From Cordilura impudica (lineage: Eukaryota; Arthropoda; Insecta; Diptera; Scathophagidae), in assembly GCA_963682025.1 (NCBI GenBank), contig OY821519.1, positions 135,203,094-135,267,093 on the forward strand: a stretch of 64,000 nucleotides of DNA, given 5' to 3'. Made by a program: the position numbers and the translations under genes. Below the pieces are notes generated by a model, which was not told the DNA's origin, made no database searches, and was given only the letters and a program-made list of their open reading frames with translations. Positions 1-12,420 of this stretch are shown here, in pieces. How positions within the stretch are numbered: the stretch's first letter is position 1; the number at the start of each line of letters is the position of its first letter.

Positions 1-299
1 TTAATAGCAATATAAGTTGAAATTTTAATAGAAAAATGTAGCTGAAGTTATTTACACCATTTTCTTTTAAGACGAAAAATGTTTTTTTAGATATTCTGAA
101 TGAAATACAACTTTGCTTTCCGCATCTCTCGAAAGGCTCAAAAGTGTTAAGGGCACTATATACATATCAAAATAACCCAGTTAGCAAAATCGTCGTAGAT
201 GACATTGTCTTTAACGATTCCTTTAGGACAGGATTTTAGGATTTTATAATTTTTCATGCACGACATTTGTCGATGAAGTTTTCTATGACGATGATGTAA

Positions 300-700
300 T
301 GGATATTGTCGTTAACGTCAAGCTGGGAGACAAATTACTCAGATAGTCGTGTATCACATCACGCTGACGACCAATTCAGCGACAAATATATATTTGTCGC
401 GTATTAAGGTCCGTTGACGACAATATGAGCGACAACGCCTTGTACTTGTCATACATCGAACTTTATTAATGACAAGTTAAGTGACAATGTCAATGATTCT
501 TTCGTGCTGAGATTTAATACAAAATTTCATTAACGACCAGCTGGATGACAAATAACTCGTATGTTCGTGTATCACATTCTATTGACGACAAATTAAGTGA
601 CAAAAACCGGTTTTGTCGTGTATGAGTCTGTTGACGTCAAGATGAAGTCAAGTTGTTCGTAAATTGAACACCGTCAAAGACAGCAGCGACAATGTCTTCA
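300..700. repeat. degenerate GACGACAA minisatellite
   Basis: Imperfect units recur about every 47-60 bp (near 364, 411, 471, 530, 581 and 631). Each holds a core like TTGACGACAA followed by GYGACAA. The same vocabulary returns as a tighter array at 2300-2520, so the two are probably parts of one repeat domain split by the pseudogene and R1 copy between them. No gene is seen in 1-900. Confidence 0.55.
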
Positions 701-924
701 AATTATTCACATACTGCATATATGCTTTGTGTGCTCAAAACAAAATAATTAGAAAAATCATCATCAATTATATAATTCAGTTGGTTAACAAAGAGAGAAG
801 ATGTCTTTTAAATTGTACGAAAGTGTAAAAAGTTAATACTAAAAATTTATAAGTGATTTATTATGAAGGTAATCAAATCAATTATTAATAAAATGTCTTC
901 ATCAAGGGTTTTACGTTATTCCCG

Positions 925-1382
925 ATGCAGTTGGATGATACTTTAAAAAAGTTGGAACAAGATTTAGCATCTGAAGAAAAAATGCAGATTGTAAGTAAAA
1001 TTGTGGGGTTATTGAATTTAATAATGTTTAATTGTATTTTTTTATTATTTCAGGTTGGTGCAATGAAACGCATCGTAGGTGGCAGCATCAAAAATATAAG
1101 TCGAGTTTTAGGGAAGGACATAATAATGAATTTCAACTACGATGGAACAAAAGGAAAATAATCACTAAAAACTTAGGGACGCGTATTAAATGCTATATTT
1201 GGTAAGTTAATAAAAAAAAGAACTCCTTGATTCGTCTTTATGTAAATTAAATCTATTTATATTTTCTTTTAATAGAAGCCACAAAAACTGAAGGCAAAAC
1301 GTACGAAGATTTTACGAAAGAGAAAATAAGGAAAATCAGTAAAAAAAAAAATTTCAAGCAAATATTAATCATTTCCAGTTAA
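925..1382 (+). pseudogene. DUF4806-like gene fragment with two introns and two in-frame stops
   Basis: Three exon-like blocks (925-990, 1054-1201, 1276-1382) are joined by GT-AG introns with clean donors (GTAAGT) and pyrimidine-rich acceptors. Spliced, the reading frame is continuous and includes VGAMKRIVGGSIKNISRVLG, then SLKT, GRVLNAIFEATKTEGKTYED and FTKEKIRKI. This pattern (a glycine-rich first helix, an SLK stretch, then a C-terminal acidic/basic helix) resembles the DUF4806 domain common in dipteran genomes. Two in-frame stops, TAA after GTKGK and TAG after SLKT, interrupt exon 2, and everything else stays in phase. The length is far below a full gene and I see no N-terminal exons. The first ATG is not supported by context. 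Presence of introns argues against a retrocopy. The domain assignment is from memory of the family and is moderately secure; the stops are directly visible. Confidence 0.5.
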
Positions 1383-1475
1383 ATTATTTTTAAGATTAAT
1401 AAATTATTTTTATAGTTTTTTTGTGTATGCATTTTTATATTAATTCATTATTGTGACTAATTAAAATTAAATAAA

Positions 1476-2266
1476 AACAAGTAAGAAAATTATAGTCGGT
1501 CTAGACCGACTATACGATACCCTAAACCATGCGTTTAGAAACCCTATCTCTTAGGCCCAACTAACTGGACATTGAAAATAAGCAAAAACCAAATTTGAGT
1601 GGGATTTTTATTAATTTTTTTGGCTGCAGATATGAAAAAGTTCATATCGGATGCTATATCTATAAAGGGACTAGGTCCAAAAATGGACCGATCCTGATCA
1701 TGTTTGGTAAAGTCTCTTGTATTTTGCAAAAATATGTACAAACAAAATTTGAGAAGAATCAGTGCAATATTTTTGTCTTTTAATAGATTTAAGTGAAGAT
1801 CGGGAAGCAGCTCTATATGGGGTCAAATGAATCATTTTTGGACTACTCATTAGTGGATGTAATGAACGCATACAAACCCAATTTGAGTAAGATCTATATG
1901 ACAATTTGGATCTTATGGCAATTTATGTCGATTTCATATGGGTAATTTGTATGGGGGCTAGGTCTGAACATGGACCGATTCTCACCAATTTCAATAGCGT
2001 TCATCCCATGGCAGATAAAAGCTTATATACCAAATTTTGTCAAAATATAATCATATTTGCGACCTGCAGTTTGATTACAAGCTTTACATGGACACACAGA
2101 CGGACGGACGGACGGACGGACGGACATTGTTAAATCAACTCAGAAAGTGATTCTGATTCGATCGGTATAATTAAAGCTGGGTCTAGGTCAAATATTTTTG
2201 GTTGTTACAAACAGCAGCACAAAGTCATTATACCCAAACCACATAGTGGTATAGGGTATAAAAAAA
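1476..2266 (+). repeat. R1 interspersed repeat, copy A (about 0.8 kb)
   Basis: Starts AAAACAAGTAAGAAAATTA, followed by a perfect 24-bp palindrome at 1491-1514 (arm TATAGTCGGTCT) and CGATACCCTAAACCA. It ends with a (GGAC)n tract near 2100-2130 and ACCACATAGTGGT then ATAGGGTATA. The CGATACCCT near the start is complementary to the AGGGTAT at the end. Near-identical along its whole length to 61921-62720. Apparent ORFs inside (such as 1544-1741 minus) recur as decayed shadows in other copies and are not genes. Confidence 0.85.
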
Positions 2267-2299
2267 ATTAAAATGGGTACTTTTTACTTTGTTGGCAGA

Positions 2300-2520
2300 G
2301 AAGTGTCCCTCATACAGACGTTGACGACAGTATGTTGGAATGTGTCTATTATATTGTCGTCAACGACAGTATGAAGGAGAATGTCGCCAGAATGGACGTC
2401 AACGATCACATTGTAGATTATATCGTTTATGTCGTCGTCAACGACAAGGTGGAACATATTGTCGATAAAATGGTCGTCGGCGATAATGTGGAACTTTTTT
2501 CGTTCATACAATCGTCAACG
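2300..2520 (+). repeat. 39-bp minisatellite open on both strands
   Basis: Core GTCGTCAACGACA repeats at about 2318, 2356, 2396, 2436 and 2474 (38-40 bp). As 39 is a multiple of three, it reads as a 13-residue peptide repeat (for example VVNDKVEHIVDKM) on the plus strand and as another on the minus strand. No start context, splice sites or recognisable domain, so a coding role is unlikely. Confidence 0.7.
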
Positions 2521-2529
2521 GTCAGATAA

Positions 2530-3407
2530 GCGAAAGTGTATCTCTTATGGTCTTGTATGATTCCGCGGACATTTGTATGGAAATTTCGTCGACGATTTGT
2601 TTGAACTGTCCTAAATTGATCTTCCGCGATTTACTATTGTCTTGTACCCGTCGTTTAAGATGTCTTAAAGACGGGGCCAACTGGGAGCCATCAAGCATTA
2701 TGATTGTATTAGTGAAATTTTGTTTGTATGTGTGATACCGACGATGCTTGATGGAAAATCAAAAAATTTAGATTTTGTCGGTGTCACACACACAAACAAA
2801 TATAGCATTAAGCAAATATTGCATTTATCGATAAGAAGTTATCCTCAATAAATAAAATCTAAATTCCATCGTATTAAGTTAATTTGACAATTCACACAGT
2901 CTTCTAATATATTTTAAAAATCATTTACCTTATACTTGGTACGATGATTTCAAAAATATAATTCAGTAATTATAACGAAATTCGGTTCTTTACAAATTCG
3001 GTTGCCCAAGGAATCAGTTTCTGTGTGTAATGATGGATTTTTTTATTACCATGTTAATGGATAAATTACGCGGTCTGGCAAGCCTTCTCTCTCATGCGAT
3101 AGTTCTCACCTAAAATCTCTCATGCATTTTTATGTTTATGTATTTTGCAGATACGCAATATGATAACTTAGCGCTTTTATAGCACATGAAGTTACAGCTA
3201 AAAAATGCAAATAATGCAGTAGAAGTAACCATAAGTTTACAATTTCACATATTTGTCTCATATTAGTATAAAGATATACATAAGTTATATTTCATTTATT
3301 TTTTAGTGCAAATTATCACATAATCGACCAAATTTTAGACGTGGAGCCTATAAAATACAATAATAATAACATTGGATGTGATACCAAGATAATCTTATGT
3401 AAATATA
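2530..3407. other. no gene seen; AT-rich spacer
   Basis: A short inverted pair (CATCAAGCAT near 2690 and ATGCTTGATG near 2743) is the only structure noticed. No supported ORF or RNA gene. Confidence 0.5.
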
Positions 3408-3765
3408 CTAGCAGATCCCAGCGCTCGAAATTCGAGTGCAATTTCTAGGCAATTTTATTTTTAAACTTAGCCAATTCACAAACCAACACTTTTTGTTTAT
3501 TATTATTGTGAATGAAGATAATAAACTCACTAACAAACACATTAACAAATTTAATAAACACACACATAGCATATGTATAATTTTATGTGTGTGTTAGTAG
3601 CAACTTTAAATGCAATTTGCTCAAAATAAAGGAAAAAATTTAAAAATCTGGTAAACTGCTAAAAAGAAATATCTTTCAAATAATATAAGTTTGGTCAAAA
3701 TCGGGATAAAACGGTAGAACAGATCATCGGTAACAAAAATTCGCCTAGCCTATTAATATTATAGA
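3408..3765 (-). mobile_element. short Helitron-like non-autonomous element
   Basis: Read on the minus strand it begins A|TCTATAATATTAATAGG and ends in CTAG|T. It has a GC-rich hairpin (GCACTCGAAT paired with ATTCGAGCGC) about 15 bp before the end. TC at the 5' end, a subterminal hairpin, CTAG at the 3' end and insertion between A and T are the Helitron hallmarks. No Rep/helicase is encoded, so it would depend on another element. Confidence 0.6.
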
Positions 3766-5220
3766 TTTTAATATTATTATTTTCTATAAAAACTCAATCA
3801 TTATTTAAATATATTTAATATTTTTTTACGTCCATTGATAACCTCAAACGAGATGGTTGGGATTCGATTACTTTTTTGTAGAGTTTTGTATAAACTCCTT
3901 AAAGTGAAAAAAAAAATATTTGGTAAGAACCTCATTAACAGTAAAAATAAACGAAGAAATAATTTCTTGCAAAAATAATGAAAATAAACAGATTTAGTAA
4001 GAGAAAAATTACAATAATTGAAGCTTCAAATGTTGAATTTGGCTTTGAATTTATGAATTTTGAATACAAAATCATAAAATTATTAAAAATAATTATATTA
4101 AATGAATTCCACCGTTTTAAAAAATGTAATTTTTAATTTCTTTCTTCAGAAAAAATCAAATCGCTGAAGAATGCGTTTAGTTTAAGAAATGAAAACTGCC
4201 AACAGAGAAACTTATATTTGTTCACCATTTCAATTGTTCTTCAAAATTGTTCAAATCTTATTAACAAACGTTTTACGTTTACTATGATCAAATTGTGGCA
4301 TCACTGGTTGCACTTTTATAAAAATGCCAGTTTCGTTTGTGCTATTCATGTTTAATTAATAGGTTTATATTATCTGCAAAACTTACATTTGTGGGTTCGA
4401 ATATTTTCATTATCTTTGTTTTAATGGAAAAATTATTGAAATAAATAATAAATATTAATAAAATTATAAACGAATATATGTTGTTACAAACATAACCGAT
4501 TTACCGTGTGATTAGAACAACTGAATACTAAAGACTAAAGACTAAATTGTTGCTATCAAGAGTAAAACAGCTGTTTATATTTAACTCTTCATTGGCAAAG
4601 AAAATAAATTGAGTAAATAAAATTTTAAGAGATTTGTTGTTATAAATGAGTAACATTTTTACTTTTGTTGTTTATAATCGTTGGCATCATTTAAATGATG
4701 GGGGGAGGGGGGTTGGCTGAGACATTTTATTTTTTCTTACTGAAATTGTTACAAAATATAATCAAAGTGCAAAAAACTTTTATAAGTTCTGATAGTTCTT
4801 CCTATAACTTTAGGTAGATGTGAAAGAAACATTTATGCTTCAAAAAGGTTCAGAAGGTTTAAAATTTTTTACATTGAAAACGATATCTTTAAATTAGCAA
4901 TATGCCAAAAAATGTACATTTTAATTTTCAAGCTCTTAATTCCGAATAATTTTTAATGTTAATGCTAATTGCTAATTAGCGTGTCCCTCACTTCTCGTAA
5001 AACGGAAATATAGGGTGGCTTTTAAAACTTGGATTTTTTAACTTTTTATGAATTTTACGCAATATTTATGTTAACAGCTACAAAATCAATGTTTTTATTT
5101 GTTGCATAGTTAGTTTCGGTAGTAATCTTTCATTTTCGGATATTCTTGCAATAATACACTGAGAAAAAAATGGCAACAACAAAACTTGGAAGTAAGAAAA
5201 TACTACTGCTAACATTTAAC
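3766..5220. other. no gene seen; AT-rich spacer
   Basis: Very AT-rich. Contains a poly-G tract near 4700 and short ACTAAAG direct repeats near 4530. No ORF above background and no recognisable repeat ends. Confidence 0.5.
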
Positions 5221-5221
5221 G

Positions 5222-5507
5222 CGGCACAAATTGGGCTGAATATTATGCCTTGAAAGTCAACACAGTTGTTGGTGACTATAATATCTAAAATTCTGCAGAC
5301 GATCGCATTTTTCGTTTACAAGAAAATTTGAGAACTGTTTAAAAAAGCGAAAAAATTTAAAAAAAAAATCGTTCTTTTCACGTTCATTCACATATAACTT
5401 TTGAAGTAGGAACGTAATCTTCAAGCACCACCGCAGAATTTTAGATATTATAGTCGTCAACAACTGTGTTGACCTTCAAGGCATAATATTCAGCCCAATT
5501 TGTGCCG
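5222..5507. repeat. foldback (inverted-repeat) element
   Basis: The arm at 5222-5296 is almost perfectly complementary to 5435-5507, both containing GGCACAAATTGGGCTGAA. They flank about 138 bp. The arms differ at only a few bases, so this is a recent MITE/foldback insertion or inverted duplication. The minus-strand ORF across it is a by-product of the hairpin. Confidence 0.75.
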
Positions 5508-5897
5508 TACAAAAAACATTAAAGGCTATTTTTGGCATATTTTATTCATTCATTTAAAAAATAGAGTGAATATTTAAAAGAACGGGTTAAGTAAATATAC
5601 CTATATTTCATTTACTATTGTGTTAAGGCGGCAGTAGATATTCTAGCCGACACCCTATGCACGTTTATTAATTACCAATCAAATGATTTACTAAATAAAA
5701 ACAAACGAAAAAATAAAGGTCAACAGTCGGTTACTTGACTTTCAATTAATCAATAAAATAGATAATATGCAAAAGTTGTCATTACCTTGTCTTCCTCAAA
5801 TTATTTCATTGTTTTTTAATTGTTTTTCCTCAGCATTTAATTTAAAAACCCGTTTAAAAATGTATCAAATTTGTAAAGATTCTAACAGTCGTTTAAA

Positions 5898-7800
5898 ATG
5901 AGAAACGATTTAAACAATAGTGATGTGTTTGACTTTTTTAAATTATTTATGGTTAAAAATATTAATGCGCAGTCTACTTACGATAAAGATAAAATTTTTG
6001 AATTTTTAAACGAAGTTGAAGGTCCTCTCGAAAGAAGAACAGTGCTACGGAAATTTGATTACTTTAAATTGCAATGCACCAAAAAGTCTAAAGAGGTCTT
6101 TTTAAACCTTCAATTCGATGGTATGTACAAAAAAGTCGGTTGGCTTAAAACCCGTTTTAGCAAGCCCGAATTCATAGTAAACCTAAAGGAAAAATACATA
6201 TTATGACTAAAGAGTCAGCTAAAATTTTGTAAAGCCAACAACAACATCATTGAATCAAAACAGAATGATGTTGCTATCTACAAGATGTTGGAAATGCCAG
6301 TCAGTTATACTAAAATCGAGGAAGTAATGCGGCTTGTTAACAGAGGTACTTCGCTTAGAACAATTTTTCGAATAAAAGATAAATAAATTATTTGGTTGAA
6401 TTATCAACAGCTAAAATGCTAGAGCAAATACTGAAAAATGGTAACAACTTTACTCTCCATCATGACGAGACAACTATGGGAGTGCATAAACTTCAAGCTT
6501 TTGCTTTAACAACCATAATGGAGAACGAGTTCCATGAAATCTTAATCGGAATTGAAAAAGTACCTACGAAAGGAACACATTATCAGCTGCAGGTGTTGCT
6601 GAGCTGTTTAAATAGAATGGACAAACTCTTGCATTCTGCAGGAAATTAAAAAAAAAACAATTTCTGATGAAAATAGAGACATGCCTTGCTGACAGTGTAT
6701 CAACTTCCGCTGCCTTTAACAAATTGCTTAGTGCAGAGAGACTGACGCACTTCGCAAACGGAAGTGAATTAGCAGTGCTTAAAGAATTGCAATTAAAGGA
6801 CTGCTTTGTACATGCTTCTAACAATATTTCCAAAGACACTATTGAAGCACTCAGTAATACTTGCAATGAGTTCGTTTCCAAAATCAAAAACATTGCAAAA
6901 GTTATGAGTTTAAAAATGCTGCTTATCACCCAATATCCGCTGATTTCAGAAACTATCAGACCGAAAAGGAAATTTCCCACCCAAAAAACATTGGGAATTT
7001 TGCAAGCCACAGGTTCATGTTTTTATCTGATTTAGCTTGACAAATATTGCAGTTGAAAGATTTACTATTTCAGTTTGTACAAAAATATCCTGAAGTGTCC
7101 ACTGATGCGAAAATGATTCATGATTATATTACAGACAACAATTTTCTGTATCAACTTGAAGTCTGTGTACTTATCCACGCAGCTTGCATTGAACCACTGA
7201 AACATATTATCACTTGTAAATCAATTGTTGCTCGTGATCATCTTACTTTCAAGGATATGCTGTGTCAAATATTCGAATATTTAGAGTTCGAAATATACAA
7301 TGTTAAAAAGATATATCGATAGACCTGTAGATGATGTATACTCATTCCACAGTAATGTCAATGTGGAGAGAGTGTTTGCGATGGCGAAGAGGAACGAGGA
7401 TATGGCACCTCATAAAGAAATATACACCAGATGTCAGCAAGTAAAAGCTCGGCAAAACAATTGCATTCACTTCCTTTTCGATATTCTGCAGTTCCATCCA
7501 ACGAAGCATGATATGGAAAATGGTGTAAAAATAATGAAAATGTTTTTTCAGGAAAATAAAAAATGGAATGCTGAGGAACGAATAAAGAGATTGGAAGAGA
7601 TGGAGAGCAAACAACAAGCAAAAAAGCGACGTACCGAGAGTACATTCCTATTTCTAAATTTGCTTGATATGGATGAGCCGATGGAATTATTTAATATATT
7701 ACATGAACTACCTTATGTCAATGTACAGAGTAACCGAATAAAAATTCTTAAAAAACAAACAAACATTTTGAAAGGTTTAAATTATAAATATCACGGTTGA
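5898..7800 (+). pseudogene. decayed DNA-transposase-like ORF, family unresolved
   Basis: Several plus-strand blocks in changing frames look like one protein: 5898-6206, 6392-6649, 6667-7035, 7047-7322 and 7300-7800. Recognisable pieces are HHDETTMGVHKLQAFALTT in the second, LKELQLKDCFVHASNNISKD in the third and NVERVFAMAKRNEDM in the last, followed by a lysine-rich coiled-coil-like tail. The order (N-terminal helical domain, an acidic DETT strand, a C-terminal ERVF helix) is typical of eukaryotic cut-and-paste transposases and recalls hAT, but I could not place it. At least four frame changes or stops, some in A-runs (for example about 6650), show it is dead. I found no convincing TIRs. Could also be a captured host-like gene; transposon origin is preferred because similar DETT-type proteins occur in multi-copy families. 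Confidence 0.45.
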
Positions 7801-7869
7801 AAGTTTGTCAAACAACAATTTGGATTTAGAGTCCCAACTCAAAGAAAAACTAAAGAATTTACACTCTTA

Positions 7870-10680
7870 TGTAGACCTCTAAACTTGATGTTTTTAAAAT
7901 TATAAATAATAAAGATTATGTTAAATACCATTCTAATCAAATAACAAAAATTTTATTCGCAAAACTAAAAATGTTACTATGTACAAAACTTTAGTGATGA
8001 ATTTCAGTTACATATGTACATATTTTAATATAAATATGAAACTTTTTCATTATCTCATAGCACTTTTCTTCCTCATTCGGTTATATTTCAACCGATTTTC
8101 AAAAATTTTTTTGTTGAAAAGCTATTCAAATTACCTTTCTAATTGCTTCATATATATAGTAAAAATAATTGCCCGTAGATGGCGCAAAATTCATTTTTAT
8201 TAAAAAATGCATCAAAACACCCTGTATTTGCAAATATTATGAATTCACATGTACAGCAAAAATACTCGCCAAAGGATTTTGCACAAATTTGCCAAACATC
8301 ATTTGGTCGAATTCTAGAAATTTAAAGGTCAAAATTTTGATTTTCTTCAATAACCTAAAAATAACGGTAATTTTGTAAATAACGGAATTATGAAAAAGTC
8401 GCAGAATAAAAATTGCTGGAAGCCCTAAGGAATCAATTTCAAAAATAAAAAAGTTATTTTTATATCTAAATAATACTAAAATTAAATATAGTAATTACAT
8501 TAAAGATTTCTTTTATTTTAACACCCTAATTGAATTTCTTGTTGAAATTTGAAATTGAAGTAATCAATGGGTTATTCCAAAAAATGCCTGATCTATTTTA
8601 TTCGCTTCTGGAATTGATGTTTCTAGATTTCATTGTAAATTGCCACATAGATATCTGACATCTTTATGACAAATGTGCTTTATTTTGTTTGAGTTTATTT
8701 TAGCAAATAAATAAATAATTTTATTTAAATCAATTTATTTTAGATCGAAGAATTGGTTAAAAAGTGAGATAAAATCTGAGATAAATCTGAATTAAAAAAA
8801 AAAATATTTCCTTATTTAATTTGGCATACAAATCAACTATAATTAATGAGCTAAATGTGCAACTATACACGTATATCTTTTTTGTCCAATGTGAAGCAAA
8901 CTCTTTCTCTCTCTCACCCCCATATGTCCTTAATATGTCTAATTAAAAAAATACTACATTTAGAAAGAAAATTCCAGCGGCATTTCTATCATTCAATGTA
9001 CCATAACCCTTTCAACTAACTATTAGGGCCGTTTCTTTCTTAAATTGATCTTGGTGTATTATTTATTTTCTTGCTATTCTCCATGTTTTGGTGGATTGCT
9101 TATATGCAGTATATAGAATATATTCAACATATTTTATCCATACATGCTATCGCACTGGTAGCACTCCTTATTAACCGGCCTTTCAAAAATTCACATGCTG
9201 TTCATTTCAGATGGCTTCGCTCCACACGAAACACAAGTTGAACTAATTTTGTTTCCGTTTACTAAATTTAAAACTACACCGTCTACATTGTTTACCTCAT
9301 TTTACAATGAACGGTTACATTTTTCTTTTTCGACATGTAATGTAATAAGTTTTTAATTTCCATCTGTATGTTTCCCCTCACTGTATTTATTATGTTAGAG
9401 GTTTCTTTACTAAATATTATTTTAAGATGTATAGTATACATTATATCCAAGATGATGAGTGTTTATCGTTTTCAATTACGCAATTCAACTAACGTAATGA
9501 CAAAAATGAGGTAACAAATAAAAATTCTTCACTAGCATCTTGGATTTCAAAATTTTGTTTGCATACTGCCATCAAATCTCAATTTTTGCGATTTTGTTGA
9601 AGAAATTTTTTTAAAATTTGAAATTGGAGATTTGAAAAACACCCCAAAAATTTTGTCCGTATTTGGCATCACATTAGGACAGGTTAACGCCATCCAAAAA
9701 AAAAAAACTTCATCTACATCTCACAAATTTGAGTCTCTTAAGTAAAAAAAATATATTTCAGTAATCAATTTAAAAAATTTTTAAAATGTGTGCTCGAATT
9801 TCTCGGTCAAGTAATAATTGCCACCTTAGTGGTCTGGGGGTATTATTTATTACTGGGCTAGTTTTTAACCGATTTTGTGTTTTTGTACCTTTTTGGAAAC
9901 ATAATTATATCTTCATTTCGATTAATTTACCTTCTTGAGTAAAAACTTTTACGACATTTAAAAATTTTTACAAAAACAAAAAAAAGTGACTTTTTCGCCT
10001 TGTATTCCGTTTTCTAAACTTTAGGGCCGAATGGGGTTGGGAAGGCATAGTCCGATTGAGCTAAAACTTTTACAATAGCATTTTTACACTAAGTGACACA
10101 ATCCTAGACCTGAGCACCTATAAAAATCGAAGATCGATTTTATAAAACCACTCTAGTATATATGGTTATAGTTTAGAATACCAATGTGTCATTCAGGAGC
10201 GCACTATCATTCCCTGCGTTAAAGATAGATATATAGAGATGCCCAGAACGCTGTCGAGTAGATATATAAGGTACTTAATTTTGGATTACCATATTGCAAT
10301 TAATAAATATTTCCCTTCGCTATTGTAAGGCATTTATTTCGGCAGCAACTCGTGATTTAGCAACACAAATCGTCAAGTATATGAAAATTCCTCCTACGTC
10401 GGTATTAACGGTACAAATGTTTAAGAGGCTATACACAACCTGAAACCTTATTATCACATTGTGATCAGCACAAGGAGCTGATCAAATCCAAGATGTGTTC
10501 AAGATGCTTACCACTACTTCTTTTTCCGGTTAGAAGGTAACGAAGGCAGTCATTGGTGCAAAGTCGATCAATTGACGTGGAGGTTGTTGTAAGACTGGGT
10601 AAGTAATGGGTTTGTGGTGATATTTGTGCTAAGAAATATATTTGACCTAGACACAGCTTTTATATTGTCTACCGACGATA
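7870..10680. other. no gene seen; AT-rich intergenic DNA with degraded repeat text
   Basis: Phrases near 9590-9860 (such as AGTGGTCTGGGG) recur within the TIR element at 20818-22214. A right-end-like ACCACTCTAG occurs near 10150, so a decayed relative of that element may lie about 9.5-10.16 kb. No ORF is supported. Confidence 0.4.
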
Positions 10681-10769
10681 CATAATCAGTTATCCATCAT
10701 CTGTAATAAAACTATAGGTAGCAAAAATAAATAATGTTACATACGAAGATATGTTTAAATTTGTAAATG

Positions 10770-11375
10770 AGTTCGGTTCAAATGAAGTTATTACTATTAT
10801 TATGAGCTCTTCGTTTGTTCGTCTCCAGAGTTCAATGTTGGTGATAATGTTTAGGCCAACATCATGCTTCCTAGATAACAGAAGCATTTAACATATTTTA
10901 TGCGTTAGTCTTATACTACAAAGTGGTTATCAATACTGTTATTTATACGCATTCCATGTTTTTTTTTGGCAATATTTACATTCAGCCAACTCTGTTTGGC
11001 AACGCGACCAAATCATTTACTTTGCTCTGCATATCGTTAAACTTGTGCGATTTGAGACAAATACCACCAGCAAATTCCAAATCTTCTAGATGGTTTTAAA
11101 GATCCCAGACCGTACCCCTTCTTTTACTGCATACTTGTATCATAACCTCGTAGAAAAAACGGCGAACAATAATGAAGATAAAGGGCAACCTTGTTTTACT
11201 GCAGCATATCTCATGAAAGATTCGCTGATCATGTCATTTGTGTAACTTGAAGTGTCGTATTGTTGTACATAGCTTTAATCAAATTTATCAATTTTGTTGG
11301 TACATCTTTTGCTTTTAATGTATCCTATAGTGCAGTACCTTTTATCAAGTCAAAAGCTTTTCTAAAGTCTATTAA
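10770..11375 (-). pseudogene. RTE-like LINE reverse-transcriptase remnant
   Basis: Minus-strand reading from 11375 gives IDFRKAFDLIKGTAL, then TKLINLIKAMYNNTTLQVT and a VKQGCPLS-like patch. Further on come FNDMQSKVNDLVALPNRVG and, near 10880-10790, SRKHDVGLNIITNIELWRRTN. These are, in order, RT motif A, the fingers/palm loop, motif B, a post-YADD thumb segment and a C-terminal ELWRRTN block typical of RTE/craniid-type LINEs. Many stops are present. The RT stops abruptly at 11375, exactly where the Helitron-like element begins, so that insertion or a linked deletion removed the 5' part. Confidence 0.6.
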
Positions 11376-12420
11376 TCTATACTAATATAATAAAGAGGTA
11401 ATGTGTGTTTGTTTGTTTGTTTGTAGGAGGTAATCTTCGTAACTACCCATCTGATCTTCCTGAAATTTTAACAGAGTCTTACTGCGGATATGGGAAGTGA
11501 TATAGGCTATAATTTTTTAAATATTTTTGGTGGGCGTGGCACCTCCCACACAAAGTAAATTTTTAATATCATATACATATATTGAGTACTATGATAGGGA
11601 GAGCTTTGCAAATTTGTGTGAGGTCACCCATTGTTAATATAAGTAGCCACGCCGGAAATGCGCGGGATCGAATAAGTGGGCGTGGTACCTCCCATACAAG
11701 TAATAGTTCAATATTATGTATCTCGAGTAATGTGATAGAGAGAGCTTTTCAAAATTTTCTGATGTCACCTATTATTAGTGTGAGTAGTCGGATGCAAAAT
11801 GGGCAGTGTCCGACCAATAGACGTGGCACCTGCCATACAAAGTAAATATAAAATGCCATATATCTGGAGTACTGTAATAGTGAGAGTCTTGGGACTTTGT
11901 TTGAGCCCATAAGTTATTCATTTGATTAGTTAGACAAAAAATGGGCGTTATCGGAGCAGTGGGCGTGGCACCGCCCATACAAAGTAAATATATGATATCA
12001 TATAACTGGTGTGCTAAAAAGGAAGCTTTGACACTTTGCGCGAGCCTGTCAGATCTTAGTATGAGTAGTCGAACAAAAAATTGGCGGGTTCACACCAATG
12101 GGCGTGGCACTCCCCATGCAAAGTAACTATTTAATGTCGTATGTCTGGAGTACTGTAAAAGATAGAGCTTTGTGGTTTTTCCTGAGCCCACACGTTCTTT
12201 GTGTGATTAGTCGAACAAAAAAATGGGCATGTTCGGAGCAGTGGGCGTAGCAGCGCCAATGCAAAGTAGATACATAATATCATATAACTGGTGTACTATA
12301 AAAGGGAAAGACTCGACATTTTGCATGAGTCCATCAAATATTAATGTGAGTAGTCCAGTAAATATTGGGCGGGATGGGATTAGTGGGCGTGGCATTTCCT
12401 ATGTAAAAAATATGAAGAAT
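11376..12420 (+). mobile_element. Helitron-like element with about 142-bp tandem repeats
   Basis: Begins A|TCTATACTAATATAATAAAG, then a (GTTT)n tract. Tandem units follow, each opening with a GGGCGTGGCACC-like box at about 11531, 11677, 11819, 11960, 12099, 12242 and 12383 (period 139-146 bp). Units also share CATACAAAGTAAAT and a GAGTAGTC box. The 3' end is lost or runs into a short degenerate CAAAAATCG(C/T) array at 12470-12600. The many short ORFs are repeat shadows. Confidence 0.65.

Noticed and set aside
2098..2126. (GGAC)n tract as an independent microsatellite
   Set aside because: It recurs at the same place in every R1 and R2 copy, so it belongs to those repeats.
6564..7010. 148-codon minus-strand ORF
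   Set aside because: Antisense to the transposase-like blocks at 6392-7035, which carry the recognisable motifs.
10030..10160. Possible right end (ACCACTCTAG) of a TIR element
   Set aside because: No matching left end was found, so borders cannot be supported; mentioned only as context.
11531..12410. Regularly spaced repeats that might suggest a CRISPR array
   Set aside because: Units are about 142 bp, diverged throughout, lie inside a Helitron-like element in eukaryotic DNA, and there are no short identical repeats with unique spacers.
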